Positions 37,743-49,140 of a stretch of 64,000 bases of DNA are shown in pieces. Position 1 is the first letter of the stretch. Every line of letters starts with the position of its first letter. Origin of the DNA: Mesaphorura yosii. Its lineage: Eukaryota > Arthropoda > Collembola > Poduromorpha > Tullbergiidae. Below the pieces are notes generated by a model that saw nothing but the letters and a program-made list of their open reading frames with translations, searched no databases and was not told where the DNA came from. Both the position numbers and the translations under genes were made by a program. Location: NCBI GenBank assembly GCA_009869945.1, contig WIXG01000354.1:1-64000 (forward strand), read 5' to 3'.

Positions 37743-38039
37743 TAAATTGAATAGCAGCTGAACGAAGTGCTTGTCCTGTGTATTTGTGTGCGTGGCTTGC
37801 TTTGTTCTTGCATGAATCCGTTTACTGCAAAGCCAAATTCGTATCTTATCCTTGAATCACTTTCAGTTACCTCTTTTCAAAATTCACGTGTGGTTTAAAA
37901 AGCATCGCAATGATTGCATGCGGATGCAGACTAAAATTGAGCATCTTTAATTAAGTTGTGAATTGTTCCTTCAGAATAGACGTTTTTGGCTCCTGCTGGA
38001 ATATTTACACACAGAAATAGTCACAGAGCCTGCTCAAAA

Positions 38040-39876
38040 ATGGGGAAACGGTAAGTTTTATCTGGTTTTGCGATTTTATTTATTACAAGGTCGAAGCGAG
38101 AAGCTTAATGGCATGATTTTTAATTAACTCACCCGTAATTGCAGGAGAGTCGGCTTCAAAACGAAGAAAGGTGGAGTAAGTCGTCTGAAGAATGCCGTCG
38201 ATTCTGATGACGAAGTCGGTCGTGGCGCCCCCGGGAAGGACTTGGATTCGTTCTTGGACGATGAAATTGATAAGTACAACAATCAGAGAGAGCAGGAGTC
38301 CAGAAATCGTGCGGGTGGGAAGGACAAGAAGAAACGGAGCAAGAAGTCCTCTGCAATTGACTCGGACGATGAAGAACAGGAAATCTATGGGCTTGACGTT
38401 TCTGCTGACGAAGATGGTGAAGAGGACGATGAAGAAGACGAGGACATGATGGGAGATTCGTCGGAAGGCGAAGAAGGACGTGACAAGCAGCAAGCCGGCG
38501 ACGAAGACGACGATGAGGAAGATTCTGAAGAAGACGACGATAACGATGAAGATATTCTCACAAGCAAGCGTGATGTGGAGGGACGCATCCCCGACAGCCG
38601 CGCATGGGGAAAGCGGGCTCGTGCTTTTCACAGCACGGACTACGTGGACCAGGATTTTGGTGGTTTTGAGGGCAATGACGCTGAATTGGCCCAACAGGAG
38701 GAAGATGAAGCTAAAGAAATACAGAAGAGGCTCACCGCCGAGCTGGACGAAGCCGATTTCATGGATTTTCTCCCCACAGTCACGGCGAGTTCAGCGGTTC
38801 AGCCTGCAAGTGAAAAACTGACGGGCCGAAAATCGAAAGAACTCCTTACGCTGGATTTAGACAATTTAAGCGTGGCGGAGCGACGAAAGTTGGTGGAGCG
38901 GGAGTGTCCGGAAGTCATCCATTTGTTGGATGAGTACAAAGGTAATTGGAACCTGGGGCTTCTAGAATTCCAAAACTTGAAAATTCAAAGCCTGAATTTC
39001 TTTAACCAAATTATTTTCTTTTTGTCTTTTGCAGAAAAGATTCAGTCCGCCATCGTCGCGAAGAAGGCCATGAAGCAAAGCGAAATCGATATCAGTGACG
39101 AAATTGATCCAGAAACAAAACTCTTCCATGATTATTTAATGACCAAGTACCTTTGCCTGCTGAAGTAAGCCAATTCTCAGGATCTCAAGCCATTTAGACA
39201 TTTTGTTCCATCCTTTAACCCTAATTAATTATGGATCTGAATTTAATTCTATTGCAGTTATTGCATCAACATTTCCTACTTTCTTTACCTTCGCTTGACA
39301 AGTCCGGCCTCCTGCAAGGGGCACCCCGTCATCACAGTCATTCTTCAATACCGCCGACTGCTGGACGAGCTAAACGGTTTCAAATCCGCAAAGAGGCGGG
39401 CAATCGAAGGCGATGACGACGAGGATTTGGCTCGGGCGATTCCGACCAAGAAATTAAAGACGAAGATAATCAGCAAAGGGCCAGACTTTGAGTTTGACGA
39501 CGATGATGATGATGACAGCAGTGAAGACGGCTCAGAGCTCGACGAGCAGGAGCTTGGATTAATGGAGCAGGTCAGGAGGAGCGCCGCGACAGCGGCTGCG
39601 GAGGAGCACGAAAAGGAGGGAGGCGATGCTGCAGACGCTGAGGGGCACGAACACGAAAAGCGGGCAATCACGCGTGAGATGGCGAAGAACAAGGGCCTGA
39701 CCCCCAAACGCAAGAAGGAGCAGCGCAATCCGCGAGTGAAACATCGCGAGAAGTATCGTAAAGCAAAGATTCGCAGGAAAGGTCAAGTGCGCACTCCACG
39801 AACGGAAGTCAAGAAGTACGACGGAGAGGCATACGGGATTAAATCGCATATTACGAAGAGTGTTAAGCTTAAATAA
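38040..39876 (+). CDS. UTP3: UTP3/SAS10, small-subunit processome protein (518 aa)
   Basis: Four exons: 38040-38050 (an 11-base first exon encoding MGK plus two bases), 38145-38941, 39035-39164 and 39258-39876. The N-terminal third has long Asp/Glu tracts. The middle Sas10/Utp3/C1D domain runs from about residue 240 (KIQSAIVAKKAMKQSEID) through LLNYCINISYFLYLRL to ITVILQYRRLLDEL. The C-terminal Sas10 domain has ITREMAKNKGLTPKRKKEQR, RVKHREKYRKAKIRRKGQVR and a final YGIKSHITKSVKL. These features define UTP3, a nucleolar U3 snoRNP-associated factor needed for 18S rRNA processing. Length and domain order match animal orthologues. The tiny first exon is easily missed by gene finders, but its phase and the GTAAGT donor fit exactly. 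Confidence 0.93.
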
Positions 39877-39914
39877 TATGATTACTGTTGGGTCTCTGCG
39901 TCTGTTGACTGTTT

Positions 39915-39920
39915 AATAAA
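39915..39920 (+). terminator. Poly(A) signal of UTP3
   Basis: AATAAA lies 38 bases after the UTP3 stop. Confidence 0.65.
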
Positions 39921-39976
39921 AAATGCATTCGCATTTGCGGTTTCATAGCAAACGTTCGTCAATGGGCATGCGCCTT

Positions 39977-40219
39977 TCAATTCCCGTGTTTCTTGTTGCA
40001 GCGCAAAATTCTCTGAATAAAATCCTCCCATCCGTTCGTATCCGACATGACGTACGTGTGGTCGACGAGCTGCTGCGTGTGCGTCGGGCTCAGATTCGCC
40101 CCGCAAAGGAGACGCTTCACCAAACCGATCGTACTCCCCGTGTGCCAACTCAACGACCTTGCCGAACATTGATTCAAATTGGATTCCGTTGCAATCTGAC
40201 AAATTCTGATTTGCATCAC
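39977..40219 (-). other. Short minus-strand frame, possible remnant of a gene
   Basis: An 80-codon frame from an ATG at 40219 reads like coding sequence in its second half (TGSTIGLVKRLLCGANLSP, then MSDTNGWEDFIQRILRC). A TATATA-like stretch lies about 20 bases upstream. A second frame of 106 codons overlaps it, so coding is unproven. No family was recognised. The rest of 39921-40588 holds nothing else I can identify. Confidence 0.22.
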
Positions 40220-40588
40220 AATGTCTTCATATATAGTAGACTTATTAATTATGTTTTTTTTATGTACATGCCATTATTCAAATTGTTCAGATGAGTGAAT
40301 CACGAATCAGTATGTGAGGTCGCGCTATTAATGTTCGCTTTAGGAATGAGGAATCAAATAACTTCTTGGAATGAGGAATCGAATAAGTAGGAGTTAGACA
40401 GCATGAATTGGTACTTATGTGTTGTAATTTCGTAATTAGTAGTGAGATGAACACATGTGAAGCAAGTGCATGAGGCACGAATTGGTACAAATACAGCGGG
40501 AAATGGGACTAATAAATCAGAGATTACAAGCGATGGCCAAGCAGAAACAGCGTCTTTATTTTCGATTGTAACAAACGTCCGAATTTCA

Positions 40589-41483
40589 ATGTCGGGAACC
40601 CCGAGTTTTCTCTGCCTGCTATTGGTGTCTTTGCTGATCGGAATTCAGGCGAGATCTCCAGCCGGAAGAAGCGATGGTGCAGCTGCCGCTGAATTGGAGG
40701 AACAGCAAGCGCAACCAGCTAAGCGCCGCGCGCCTGGTGCCTATCCGCCGTATGAGCGGATGGAGTACCTGGGGGATCCAGGTAAGTCCCTAGCCTGCGG
40801 CGACTCAATTTTGTTTTCTTGTTAGTGCCTCCTTTCATGACCCTCTCTTAAATTTCGCAGGTCAATTATGTTCCGACGCACCGATCATAAAGTGGAAGGA
40901 AATTTACCCGAGGCACGGGATTTCGTACAAGTGGACTTTCATGCCCGTGAGAATTGAAGGTGCCTTTTACAGGGTGAAAAGTTTTCCTCTGGACGCATCG
41001 CGAACCGCAAGAAACTATGCTCCAGCACGTAACTACGGTGTGACTATGGACACGGTCATCCTGTCCCAGATTGCTGCACAAAATGCAAGTCGGCTTGGGG
41101 ATATCTTGGAATCTTGGAAGACAAGAGGACTGTCTTCTCATTACATCGTCACCGAGTACTTTGTCGTGGAGTGGATTCCGCCGACGAATGCGATAGCTCA
41201 GATGGCGGGATCCTGGAATTCACACTCTTTAGAAATCTTGGTTATGACCGACGAATACCAGGCGGTTCGTGACAGCCAAATTAAGATGCTTGAGCAAATC
41301 ATCAAAATGAATTCTCCGTCGGACGGCTGGAATATCGATTTGAAGCACATGGCCTCCTACAAAGAAGCGCGGTGTTCGGGTTCAGAAGGATTTATCTCGA
41401 ACATTGATTACGTGCGTGAGAAACTTTGTCTGAGCCTTCCGACGGAAGGCCTCTGCGGCGGTGGCGCTGGTGGAGCTGATTAG
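40589..41483 (+). CDS. Secreted orphan protein (271 aa)
   Basis: Two exons, 40589-40781 and 40861-41483, joined in phase 1 with GTAAGT and TTCGCAG. The ATG at 40589 starts a signal peptide with core FLCLLLVSLLIGIQA, then a low-complexity Ala/Gln/Arg segment and a globular region of about 200 residues with KWKEIYPRHGISYKW, FYRVKSFPLD and a long helix TMDTVILSQIAAQNASRLGD. Cysteines are sparse (one early, two late near the C-terminus), with a Gly-rich tail. It is probably secreted. I do not recognise the family. A decayed second copy follows 560 bp downstream, so the gene has duplicated in tandem. It may be a lineage-specific secreted protein. Confidence 0.75.
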
Positions 41484-41555
41484 AATTGGACTTCGAGCGA
41501 AATGCGACTCCGTATTTGTGTAAGAAAATATCATTCGTTTTGATTCTTTGGCTGC

Positions 41556-41561
41556 AATAAA
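41556..41561 (+). terminator. Poly(A) signal of the secreted orphan gene
   Basis: AATAAA lies 73 bases after the stop at 41483. Confidence 0.6.
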
Positions 41562-42043
41562 TCTTTATTCCTTTGATTAATCTTTTCACGCATTGTAAAC
41601 ACCATTGATTTCATAAAATTAACATCATAGCATTTACAAAGATTGTATTTTTTCCCATGCATTCAAAGGAATTACTTTTTCATTTGCTTCAGTTAATGGC
41701 TTAAGAAACTTGTTCTCATTTTCTTGCTTCTGCAGCTACTGTAGTCATCCATCCATCGTTCTGCGGCCGTGCCCACCTTGAAAACAAACTTTGCTTTATT
41801 TTAGCAGAAGCCTGAAGCATGCGACCACCTTTTTCTGCTATGCTTCAAAGACCTCGGCTACGCTCCGAAGAACTTTTGAGACCCAATCTTTTTTACGTCC
41901 AGTTCAGTGTTCTGGTTCTTGTGGTGCCTGTCTGTCTGACTCTTTCTTCTGATTATTTGGATTTAGCAATAGTTTCTACTGTTGACAGATTTACCATTCA
42001 CTATTTACAGTTAAGATTTGAAGGTTTCGTAAAGTGTGGAGCC

Positions 42044-42558
42044 ATGCTACATTTTCTCTGTCTGCTGTCCTTGCTGATGGGGCTCACGCGAGATCCAGAT
42101 CGCAAATCGAAAGGCCTGACCCGCCTCAGGATTCAGCCAAACTGACCGAACAACAAGAGTCCCAGGTGGAGGTTGCTAGCTGAGGCGCACGGACAACCGC
42201 GGCCCCGTCAAGTTTGTGTTCATGTTCTTCAGATGCCTGACCTCACAAAGGGTGGAAGTGCTAAAGACCTCTGTAAATCCAGAAAAATGCTCAACTTACC
42301 TCGGGTCCACTATTGCCGCCCAAAACGCCTGTGATCCACTCTCCTATTCCCGATCGCTCCGTCGAACACGACGACGAGGATGTCCTTTACAGGGTAAAAA
42401 GCTTTCCTCTGGACACAAAAATACCGCTGACGGCACCCCGTGACTACACCCGGACCATGGACACGGTCATCCTGTTGCAGATTCCTGTGCAAATCGCATC
42501 TCAACTGGGAAGCATCTTGAACACTCTGAAGACGAGCCCAGTCTTGCACGTTCGTTGA
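42044..42558 (+). pseudogene. Decayed tandem copy of the secreted orphan gene
   Basis: The ATG at 42044 starts a signal-peptide-like HFLCLLSLLMGLTRD that mirrors the start of the intact gene, but the frame stops after 33 codons. At 42385-42555 a second segment (LYRVKSFPLD, then TMDTVILLQIPVQIASQLGS) matches exon 2 of the intact copy almost base for base around CTTTACAGGGT and ATGGACACGGTCATCCTG. The part between is rearranged, and the frame ends at about the middle of the parent exon 2. Stops, missing middle and early end make it a pseudogene. Confidence 0.75.
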
Positions 42559-42597
42559 ACTCTGAAATTCCTTCCGCATTACTGATTCGAATTGGAA

Positions 42598-43082
42598 ATG
42601 ATGGACGATTCACCTGATAAAGACAAAGACGAGGGTAAGGATCCAATGAGATCAGCCAAAGGCGGAAGAAGTCGAAGTCGACGTCGAATTCAAAGATCTG
42701 GTGAGTTGAGCGATTAGTAATTCAGTAATAAGACGGTAGTCGGTGGAATTATCTACGATTTTGTATCTCAAATGGACTGGTTGAACCCCTCTGTGAGGCG
42801 TTTACCAATTTGGGATGGAAGAAACCGACAAAGATTCAGAAGGAGGCGATTCCGGTTGCTTTGCAAGGTAATTGAAAGAATACCATGGTTAAGATAAGAA
42901 GCTGAATCTCCCCGCATGAGTGATTTCGAGGACATGCTACAGCTAACCTTTTACAGTGCCTTGCTTTTAATACAGGACATGATTTGATAGCCCTTGGAGA
43001 AACGGGGTCCGGGAAGACGGCCGCTTTCACACTTCCGATCCTGCAGTCCCTCCTCCAGACACCACAGCGTCTCTTCGCTCTT
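42598..43082 (+). pseudogene. Truncated DDX47-like DEAD-box helicase copy
   Basis: Three pieces in order resemble the N-terminus of DDX47/Rrp3. An acidic start leads into EVEVDVEFKDL, now frame-shifted against its ATG. At 42774-42867 the Q-motif region reads [18 protein letters not shown]. At 42976-43082 motif I reads [18 protein letters not shown] and ends at TPQRLFAL. Right after that the sequence no longer matches a helicase: motifs Ia, DEAD, SAT and the whole C-terminal domain are absent. Introns remain between the pieces, and the acceptor before the Q-motif exon is CAAATG instead of AG. It is therefore a DNA-level partial duplication that has decayed, not a processed copy. The functional gene should be elsewhere in the genome. 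Confidence 0.8.
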
Positions 43083-43227
43083 GCAATATGCTATTCCAAA
43101 TATAGAATCGAAAGAGAAATCCAGAAATAGATTTTGTATCCACAAAATGCAATCAATCACGACAATTCTCAAACAAAAGTCCAACATGTGTTGGACAGTT
43201 AAATCACATTAATTGATCGAGTTTGAT

Positions 43228-43233
43228 TTTATT
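43228..43233 (-). terminator. Poly(A) signal of alpha-mannosidase 2C1
   Basis: AATAAA on the minus strand lies about 87 bases beyond the stop at 43320 and 146 bp from the end of the helicase remnant. Confidence 0.6.
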
Positions 43234-43319
43234 CATATTTACAAATGGGGCAAAATTAATTTAGATATTTACAATTGTAATTAAAATGCCGTGCTTAAAT
43301 AAAGTTGGACAAATTGAAA

Positions 43320-46300
43320 TTATTGGACTTGAATGCTGAAGCTTTTGATTTGAAATGGCGTGAAGGATGTGGTGAAAGAGTTTCCAGAGTGCGGGACAGG
43401 CTCTGCCACCACCTCGAGCCCATTACAAACGTTGACATTCAGGACAGGAAATCCAAGACTCACCGTAACGAGATCTACAGTACCGCCGAATGCTTCGTAA
43501 AGCCGGATGACGACTCTGCCGGCCGCGTCGTCATGCGCCGGCTTGAAAGCCACGACAATGACGGCAGGCGAGCTGGTAGTGATCCAGTTGGCGGGCAGAT
43601 TGGCTGGATCTGACGAGCCTAAGAGCAGTTGCATGTTGTTGGCGCCAAAGAAGTTAAACTCGTATGCCCGTTGAATCACTTGCGCTTCCTGAAAGCGACC
43701 CTCGTGTGGACAGACGGCGTAGTGGATGTAGTGACGGTGCATATCACAGTTTCCGTCAGGGTTCTTGGGACTCCGAAGTAGCGAAAGCTGGACAATGTTG
43801 TCGCGCACATGCCAGCCGTACTTGGCGTCCGTGATGAACGTCACGCCCTTCTCTGCTTGTGAAATGTCCATCCACTTGCTGCGTATAATAAATGCACCTG
43901 TAGTACTTGTCAATTATGAAGGAATTGTATATTATTCGACTTACTGTCCACAGACTTCGTACTTGGCCATGTCCCAACTTGTGTTGACATGCGTGGGTCT
44001 TGTCAGATGCCCGAATTGTGTCTCAAACGTCGCGTCACGCGCCAGCACATCAACGGGGAACTCAACCTTGAGGAATTTGTGGTTCTCGTGCCAGTCCACA
44101 ATCAATAAATATTCCACCATTGGCGAGTCTGCTCGTATGAAGGTGTACCGCTCGAAAGTACTGCCGCCGAAAGAGCCCGTCCACTTGTAGCCGCCGACAA
44201 TGCCACCCGTCGTCGCAAAAGGCGACGGAGGTGTGCTGGCCGTGAGTGCCAGCGGCCTGCGAGTCTCGAGGTGGTAATCCATCACGTCCCAAGCGTCCCA
44301 GTACATTGGCACGTCATCGTAAATGTACAGCATGGCAGGCTCGGTCCCCGTCCCCAGCCGATCCGAGTACACCACCCTCTCCACGCCAGAGGGCCCCGTA
44401 AAGTGCAAATCTTCGACCCCAGTCTGCGTGAATTCCAGCCGAACGAGTCCGTTACTAAATTGACCTGACGCAGCAGTGTAAACGACCGGGTTGGTTGGCT
44501 GAATTGGAGTGAATTCAGTGTAGCCTGCAGCCTCCACACGAACGAGGGCCGCACTGAAGCGCGCGGGCATGCGGTACCTTCCTTCCGTCGCCTCTTCAAT
44601 CTCTGTCCCTAAATCAACTGCTTGGATAAATGGACCAGTCGGTGGTGCTCCAGTGTCTGGCTGGTGAAACACTACCGTGTTGAAAGACCAGTTCAATGGG
44701 TTGAAAAGGATCCTCGCTGTTCCAGGCACCGACAGCAAAAGCGCGTTGTACTTGCTTCTAAACTGCGTGAGCACACCAAAAACCTGTTCGTAAATTTCCC
44801 ACGCGTCCTCCGTGGCCAACTCGATACACGACCCAGGCAGGATATCGTGGAATTGATTCAAGAGGAAGTCCTTCCACTGGTCGTCCAGGGCGGCCATGTC
44901 ACTGTAATGCACAAGAAATTTTGAATTCACACTTCTTGCTCTTTAAATAATTCTTGAAAGCTTCCTTACGCGTTCAGTTCGGCTTGGGTGACTTTTCCTT
45001 CGATGTAGGCCATGCTAAAGAGAAGTTCGATTTCTTGAAAAAAGAATTCGCACTTGCGGTTGTACCACTTGATTTTAGCCTGCAACATTCAACCGTTTTG
45101 CTGCTATGAATGGGAGTGATTGCTAGACTGTGCTCGTTCGTAGTGCAGTACCTGCGAGGTGTAGGTTCCATTATGCAGTTCCAAGTACAGCTCCCCGACA
45201 TACTTGTAAAACTTGTGCGCCTCTTTATCCAACTCCTCCCAAAATGCGTCCACTTTTGAAATGCGTGTCTTGGGTAGCCCATCCACGTCTGCAAGTCGAT
45301 GGAGTCTCTCAATCATAGTCCGCGTCGGCCCTCCACCACCGTCGCCCCGTCCGTACAAAAAGAGGCCCGCATTGGCTCTGCCCTTGTCCTCGGAACCTTT
45401 CCAAGTGGACATGACTTCGCCAAGGTTGACTTGGTAGTTGAGTCCGGCTGGGAGATGTACGAGGACTCGCGACCCGTCCAACCCTTCCCACCAAAAGTTG
45501 TTGTTGGGAAACTTGTTTACCAAATTCCACGACATTTTCGTGGTCATGAATCGCTCTATGCCGACGTGACGACATATTTGCGGCATCTGTGCAGAATAAC
45601 CAAACGTGTCGGGCAACCAAAACTCTTGGCATTGCAGGCCAAACTCTTGCTGGTAAAAACGCTGCCCGTAGAAAAACTGACGGATAATGGTCTCACCACT
45701 GTAAAATAGAAAAAGGGAATACAAATAGAGGCGCAATCATCATAAACCGATTTCACATAAAATTTGCGCCAGAAACACGTGTTTCATTAGAAAGATGAAA
45801 ATAGAGAGAACACATAATGAGATCAAGTTGTAAAATTGTACAAACCTCGGGATGTTGCCGTCCATTTCCACCCAAACGGCTCCGACAGGCTCGAATCGAC
45901 CCGCCAGCACGGCGGCCTTCACTTGTGCATACAAGTCCGGGTAGTAGTCTTTAACCCACAAAAACTGCAGTGCAGTGGAATGCGAAAATGTAAAGTCGGG
46001 GTACTCGTCCATGAGCCGCAGTTGTGCGGAGAATGACCGCGCGCACTTACGAATGGTCTCCCTATACGGCCACAGCCATGCACAGTCAATGTGGCACTGA
46101 CCAATCGCAAACAGCGTAAAGGCCTTGTGACCAGTTTTCTCTGCAAAGAAACCATCCGCCACCGCACTCGCTTCCACCTCCTGCCCATCTTTAATCAGAG
46201 TGATCATTTCGTTGGCCGCAAACATGGCCTGATAACCGACGTGGTCCCCCGAACCCAACTGGTCAGACATTTCGTACAACATTTGCAAGTCGACAAGGAG

Positions 46301-46959
46301 CTTAAAGACGGTGCGATCAAAGACGGCAATTTCAGCTCTTGAAATGGAGTAGTGTTTGTCCGTTGGCGGTGGTTTGATGTCGTCGATGCCGCTGATGCTG
46401 TTGCATGCCATCTCCATGTAAAGTACCAACTCCGTAGGAACACCACTCCAACTTCGACTGATGATGTACTCTTCACGAAATTCGGGGCTCATGCCCTGGA
46501 TCACTTCACCAGTCGCTGACCAGAGCGTCGCTTCGCTGCCCGTCGCCCAGCGTAGGTGCACCTCTCGACCCATCCAACTGGATGGTACTTCAATCACGAT
46601 CCGGAACCCTTCAATGTAATGCAACAATGCATTGCAATACAATGCAATATAATAGCAGGTACAATACATATCTTGGAAATCGTACAGTGCGTGGACCATG
46701 TGGGCCCAAACTGTTGACCAGGCACTACAGGCTGGAAATCTTGTTGTATAATCTCCTGGAAGGTGTGGTCCATCCAGGCAGCACCTCCTCCAGGCATGGA
46801 CCAAAAGTCGATGGATTTGAAGGCGGCTGTTTCTGGGTACAGCCTGGCTGGTAAGTTGTACTCCTCAAAGACGCCGCCGGTAGCGAGGAAGCCTGCAATC
46901 CGACCCATTGTCGTGTGCCTGTTTTTGTGCAGAGGGGCCTTGGCCCTTAACGTCGACAT
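43320..46959 (-). CDS. MAN2C1: Alpha-mannosidase class 2C member 1, cytosolic (1069 aa)
   Basis: Six minus-strand exons: 46959-46686, 46608-45846, 45698-45152, 45079-44970, 44901-43945 and 43878-43320, with phases 1, 2, 0, 2, 2 and a total divisible by three. The N-terminus (TTMGRIAGFL, NLPARLYPE, QFGPTWSTHWF) is that of the 2C1 group. The GH38 catalytic domain has the metal site QCHIDCAWLWPYRET (His264, Asp266) and the nucleophile Asp341 in WVEMDGN. The order EFWLPDTFGYSAQMPQI, FWWEGLDGSRVLVH, GDGGGGPTRTM, NQFHDILPGSCI and WDAWDVMDYHLETRRP follows mammalian 2C1 closely. The enzyme is a cobalt-dependent exoglycosidase that trims free oligomannosides in the cytosol after ER-associated degradation. 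No signal peptide is seen, as expected. The usual HIDTAW is HIDCAW here, a small change next to the metal ligand. Intron 1 uses a less common GTACGA donor. Confidence 0.93.
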
Positions 46960-47048
46960 TTTTCAGTGCTTTGCGGACTTGGTTGTTTTCCGTGTGCGTG
47001 AGTGTGAGCTTCGTGTGTTGAATAACTTATGTCGATAGTCGACTCGAC

Positions 47049-47056
47049 TATATAAA
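47049..47056 (-). promoter_or_regulatory. TATA-like element upstream of alpha-mannosidase
   Basis: TTTATATA on the minus strand lies 90 bases upstream of the ATG at 46959, placing a start site near 47020. The same sequence read on the plus strand is TATATAAA, so the direction is inferred from the neighbouring gene. Confidence 0.35.
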
Positions 47057-47661
47057 GCATATGCGGATAATGCTAACGACCTTTTTATCCTTTCGGATCC
47101 TTTTTATCGGACAAAGCACTCACAAAGTCATTTAATTACTGCATTAACAAGGGTTTGTTAATGACCTTCGTGTACAATGAGCAGCTAAAAACAAAACCTT
47201 GTTTTTGTTGCTAATGACTTTCACAAGTGCGCATAAATTCAGAGGATCTGAGAGCAGTTGACCTCACCTCAGACTGCGCTCGCAAACTCGTTAGGAGATT
47301 CAAAGATACAAATGCTCATACAAATCAAAACACTTGAAATGCAAATTGCTCCGAGTTAGTTTACTCAGCACTGCTCCATCAATCATCATCACATTGACGC
47401 ATTTTACTCCCACACTTTGTCAATCAGCTGAACCGGAACTTTGTAAATTATAGGCATAATTCGGCATTTTATAAGTAAATGTACAAGAATAATGTTACAT
47501 GTTAGTGAAATCGAAATTTAAGATTTAATTTCAACTGCCCCAATACTGAATTGTGTACGTAGAGACAGTCTTACGGCCTTTACATTCTGGGCTTTATAGC
47601 TTGCAGTATTTATAGTCTATTGACGTATTAATTTTGTTGTGGCTTCCTCCAATTTGAGCGG
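47057..47661. other. Intergenic, nothing recognised
   Basis: AT-rich DNA between the alpha-mannosidase promoter and the SecA-like fragment, without open frames that look coding. Confidence 0.35.
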
Positions 47662-48018
47662 TCATATTTCGGAGATGCCATCAAGCAAGTGATTGCCTAG
47701 AATCCGGTACGCTTGTTTAATCTTGCAATATTGCTTGAACAGGTCGTCCTCTACCTTAAGTTCTGGAAGCAATTTGGACTCAATGTCTGCAACCTGTTTG
47801 TTCTCGCTTGCATTTCTTTGGCTCTTGATTCTCTCAAGAGTTTTTATACTGGAAGGCAGAGGTGTTCCATCTCCGACAACATCGGTCGCTGTACTGATGA
47901 CAAGCTGATAAGATCCGGCCTGACCGCAGTTCCCAACTCTGCCAGCCGCTTGCCCCTCAGCCCGGTCGTTGACAGGAAGCGTGGTGATACAAAGGTGCAG
48001 ACCACCCTTGGTTAGCAC
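47662..48018 (-). pseudogene. SecA-like ATPase, C-terminal motor-domain fragment
   Basis: A 118-residue minus-strand frame reads GGLHLCITTLPVNDRAEGQA and then AGRVGNCGQAGSYQLVIS, the pattern of the second SecA motor domain (GGLHV...QxxGRxxRQGxxGSxxF). It is followed by a helical stretch with KSQRNASENKQ and LLPELKVEDDLFKQYCKI that fits the SecA-like proteins reported in some animals and protists. In motif VI the usual R-Q-G arginine is Asn (GNCG), so the ATPase finger is lost. No initiator or upstream motor domain is present, and a TAG lies just before the frame. It is probably a dead fragment. SecA is a bacterial/plastid protein-export motor, so an animal copy suggests old horizontal transfer; this is inference. 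Confidence 0.6.
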
Positions 48019-48164
48019 CTCATCCTACAGCTTCAGGTCGGTTTCCTGTCACTCATATCAGTGCTTCTCGTGGATGATACGTGAAGTGAAGGGGACAATA
48101 TTTACAATACGGATCATGCACGATTGACATACATGTTTGGATATTTTATTTCACCTTTTTAGAC

Positions 48165-49002
48165 TCGACCTCCAGTTTTGTGGACCTGGACCTTCGTAAG
48201 GAACGTAATGACCCCACAAGGCGTCTTTTAAGGACAAATATGGCATAGCACACAGGCACTACCCCACAGCTAGCGTGGTGATGGCGTCAATCGAATGATA
48301 TGCGACGAAACCCAAATGCCGTGCCGCCGAGCCAAGATGCCGCGCCCCGCCATGCCTTATCACGTACTCTGATCACGGAAGATGCTGGACAGTCGTTGGA
48401 CATTCTCCGCGTACGATGCATTAGTGGCAGTACCTCTCAAGCACGTGGCTGGCCAACAGAATAGAACCCACGAGGACGAAAACAAGGCCCCCCGACGCTG
48501 TAAGGAACTCGTCGAGATCATTCGGCAGCTCCTTCGCCGGCCTGTAGTTCATTCCATCCACTTCGACGATATTCGGGAGAAAAGGCCGTGGCTTGCTGAA
48601 GACGAGGTGACTGTTGGTAGACACGAGGCTCGTGCGCTGCCGCATGACCTCGTTGTCCAGTGGAATCACGTTGAGCATCACGAGTGGATTCGCGATACGC
48701 TCGCCGCGAAGCTTCTGCTCGAAGAGGTTGCCCAAATTGTCCTCGTCCCATTCCAGAGTTTGAATTTCCCGCACGCGGGTAAGATTTTTCCCGAAAATGA
48801 ATGGCGCCACGATCGTCACGTCATGGTCTCGGGCGGCGAGTTCGTACAGGATCGGTTCGTTTGCGTTCTTGTGGCTCTTTGAGAAGATGAAGGCGATGGA
48901 CCAGATTCTGGTAAACTGGGCCACGGGGATTAGTGCTACAACAAGTGCGGCGAGCCCAACACCAAGGATGGCGGAGCAAGGATGGGGTCTCAATGTCTCC
49001 AC
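48165..49002 (-). pseudogene. UDP-glucuronosyltransferase pseudogene with internal deletions
   Basis: From an ATG at 49002 the frame encodes a hydrophobic leader and then FSKSHKNANEPILYELAARD and HDVTIVAPF, the N-terminal part of a UGT. It jumps to TNSHLVFSKPRPFLPNIVEV and YRPAKELPNDLDEFLTASG, sequence that normally lies about 200 residues from the start. It ends soon after a GSILLAS stretch. The UDP-sugar binding domain is missing. Past the stop the minus strand resumes the family C-terminus with YAENVQRLSSIFRDQ and, after a frame change near 48370, IRHGGARHLGSAARHLGFVA and a broken membrane anchor. The order is preserved but pieces are deleted and frames broken, so it cannot act as a sugar transferase. 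The 193-residue leader part could still be translated. Confidence 0.8.
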
Positions 49003-49140
49003 GCTGGACGAATTTTATAGCTGCAAGTTGGACAGATTGGCTCTGGAGATTCCAGACTCGGGTTTTTAAGCAGACAAGTTACTGACTTTGGCTGAGCTCC
49101 AATTTTATGTTAAGTATTATGCCACGCGTGGCGCGTCTTA

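Noticed and set aside
38400-38560. GAC/GAT/GAA-rich tandem tract
   Set aside because: It is the acidic coding region of UTP3, not an independent repeat locus.
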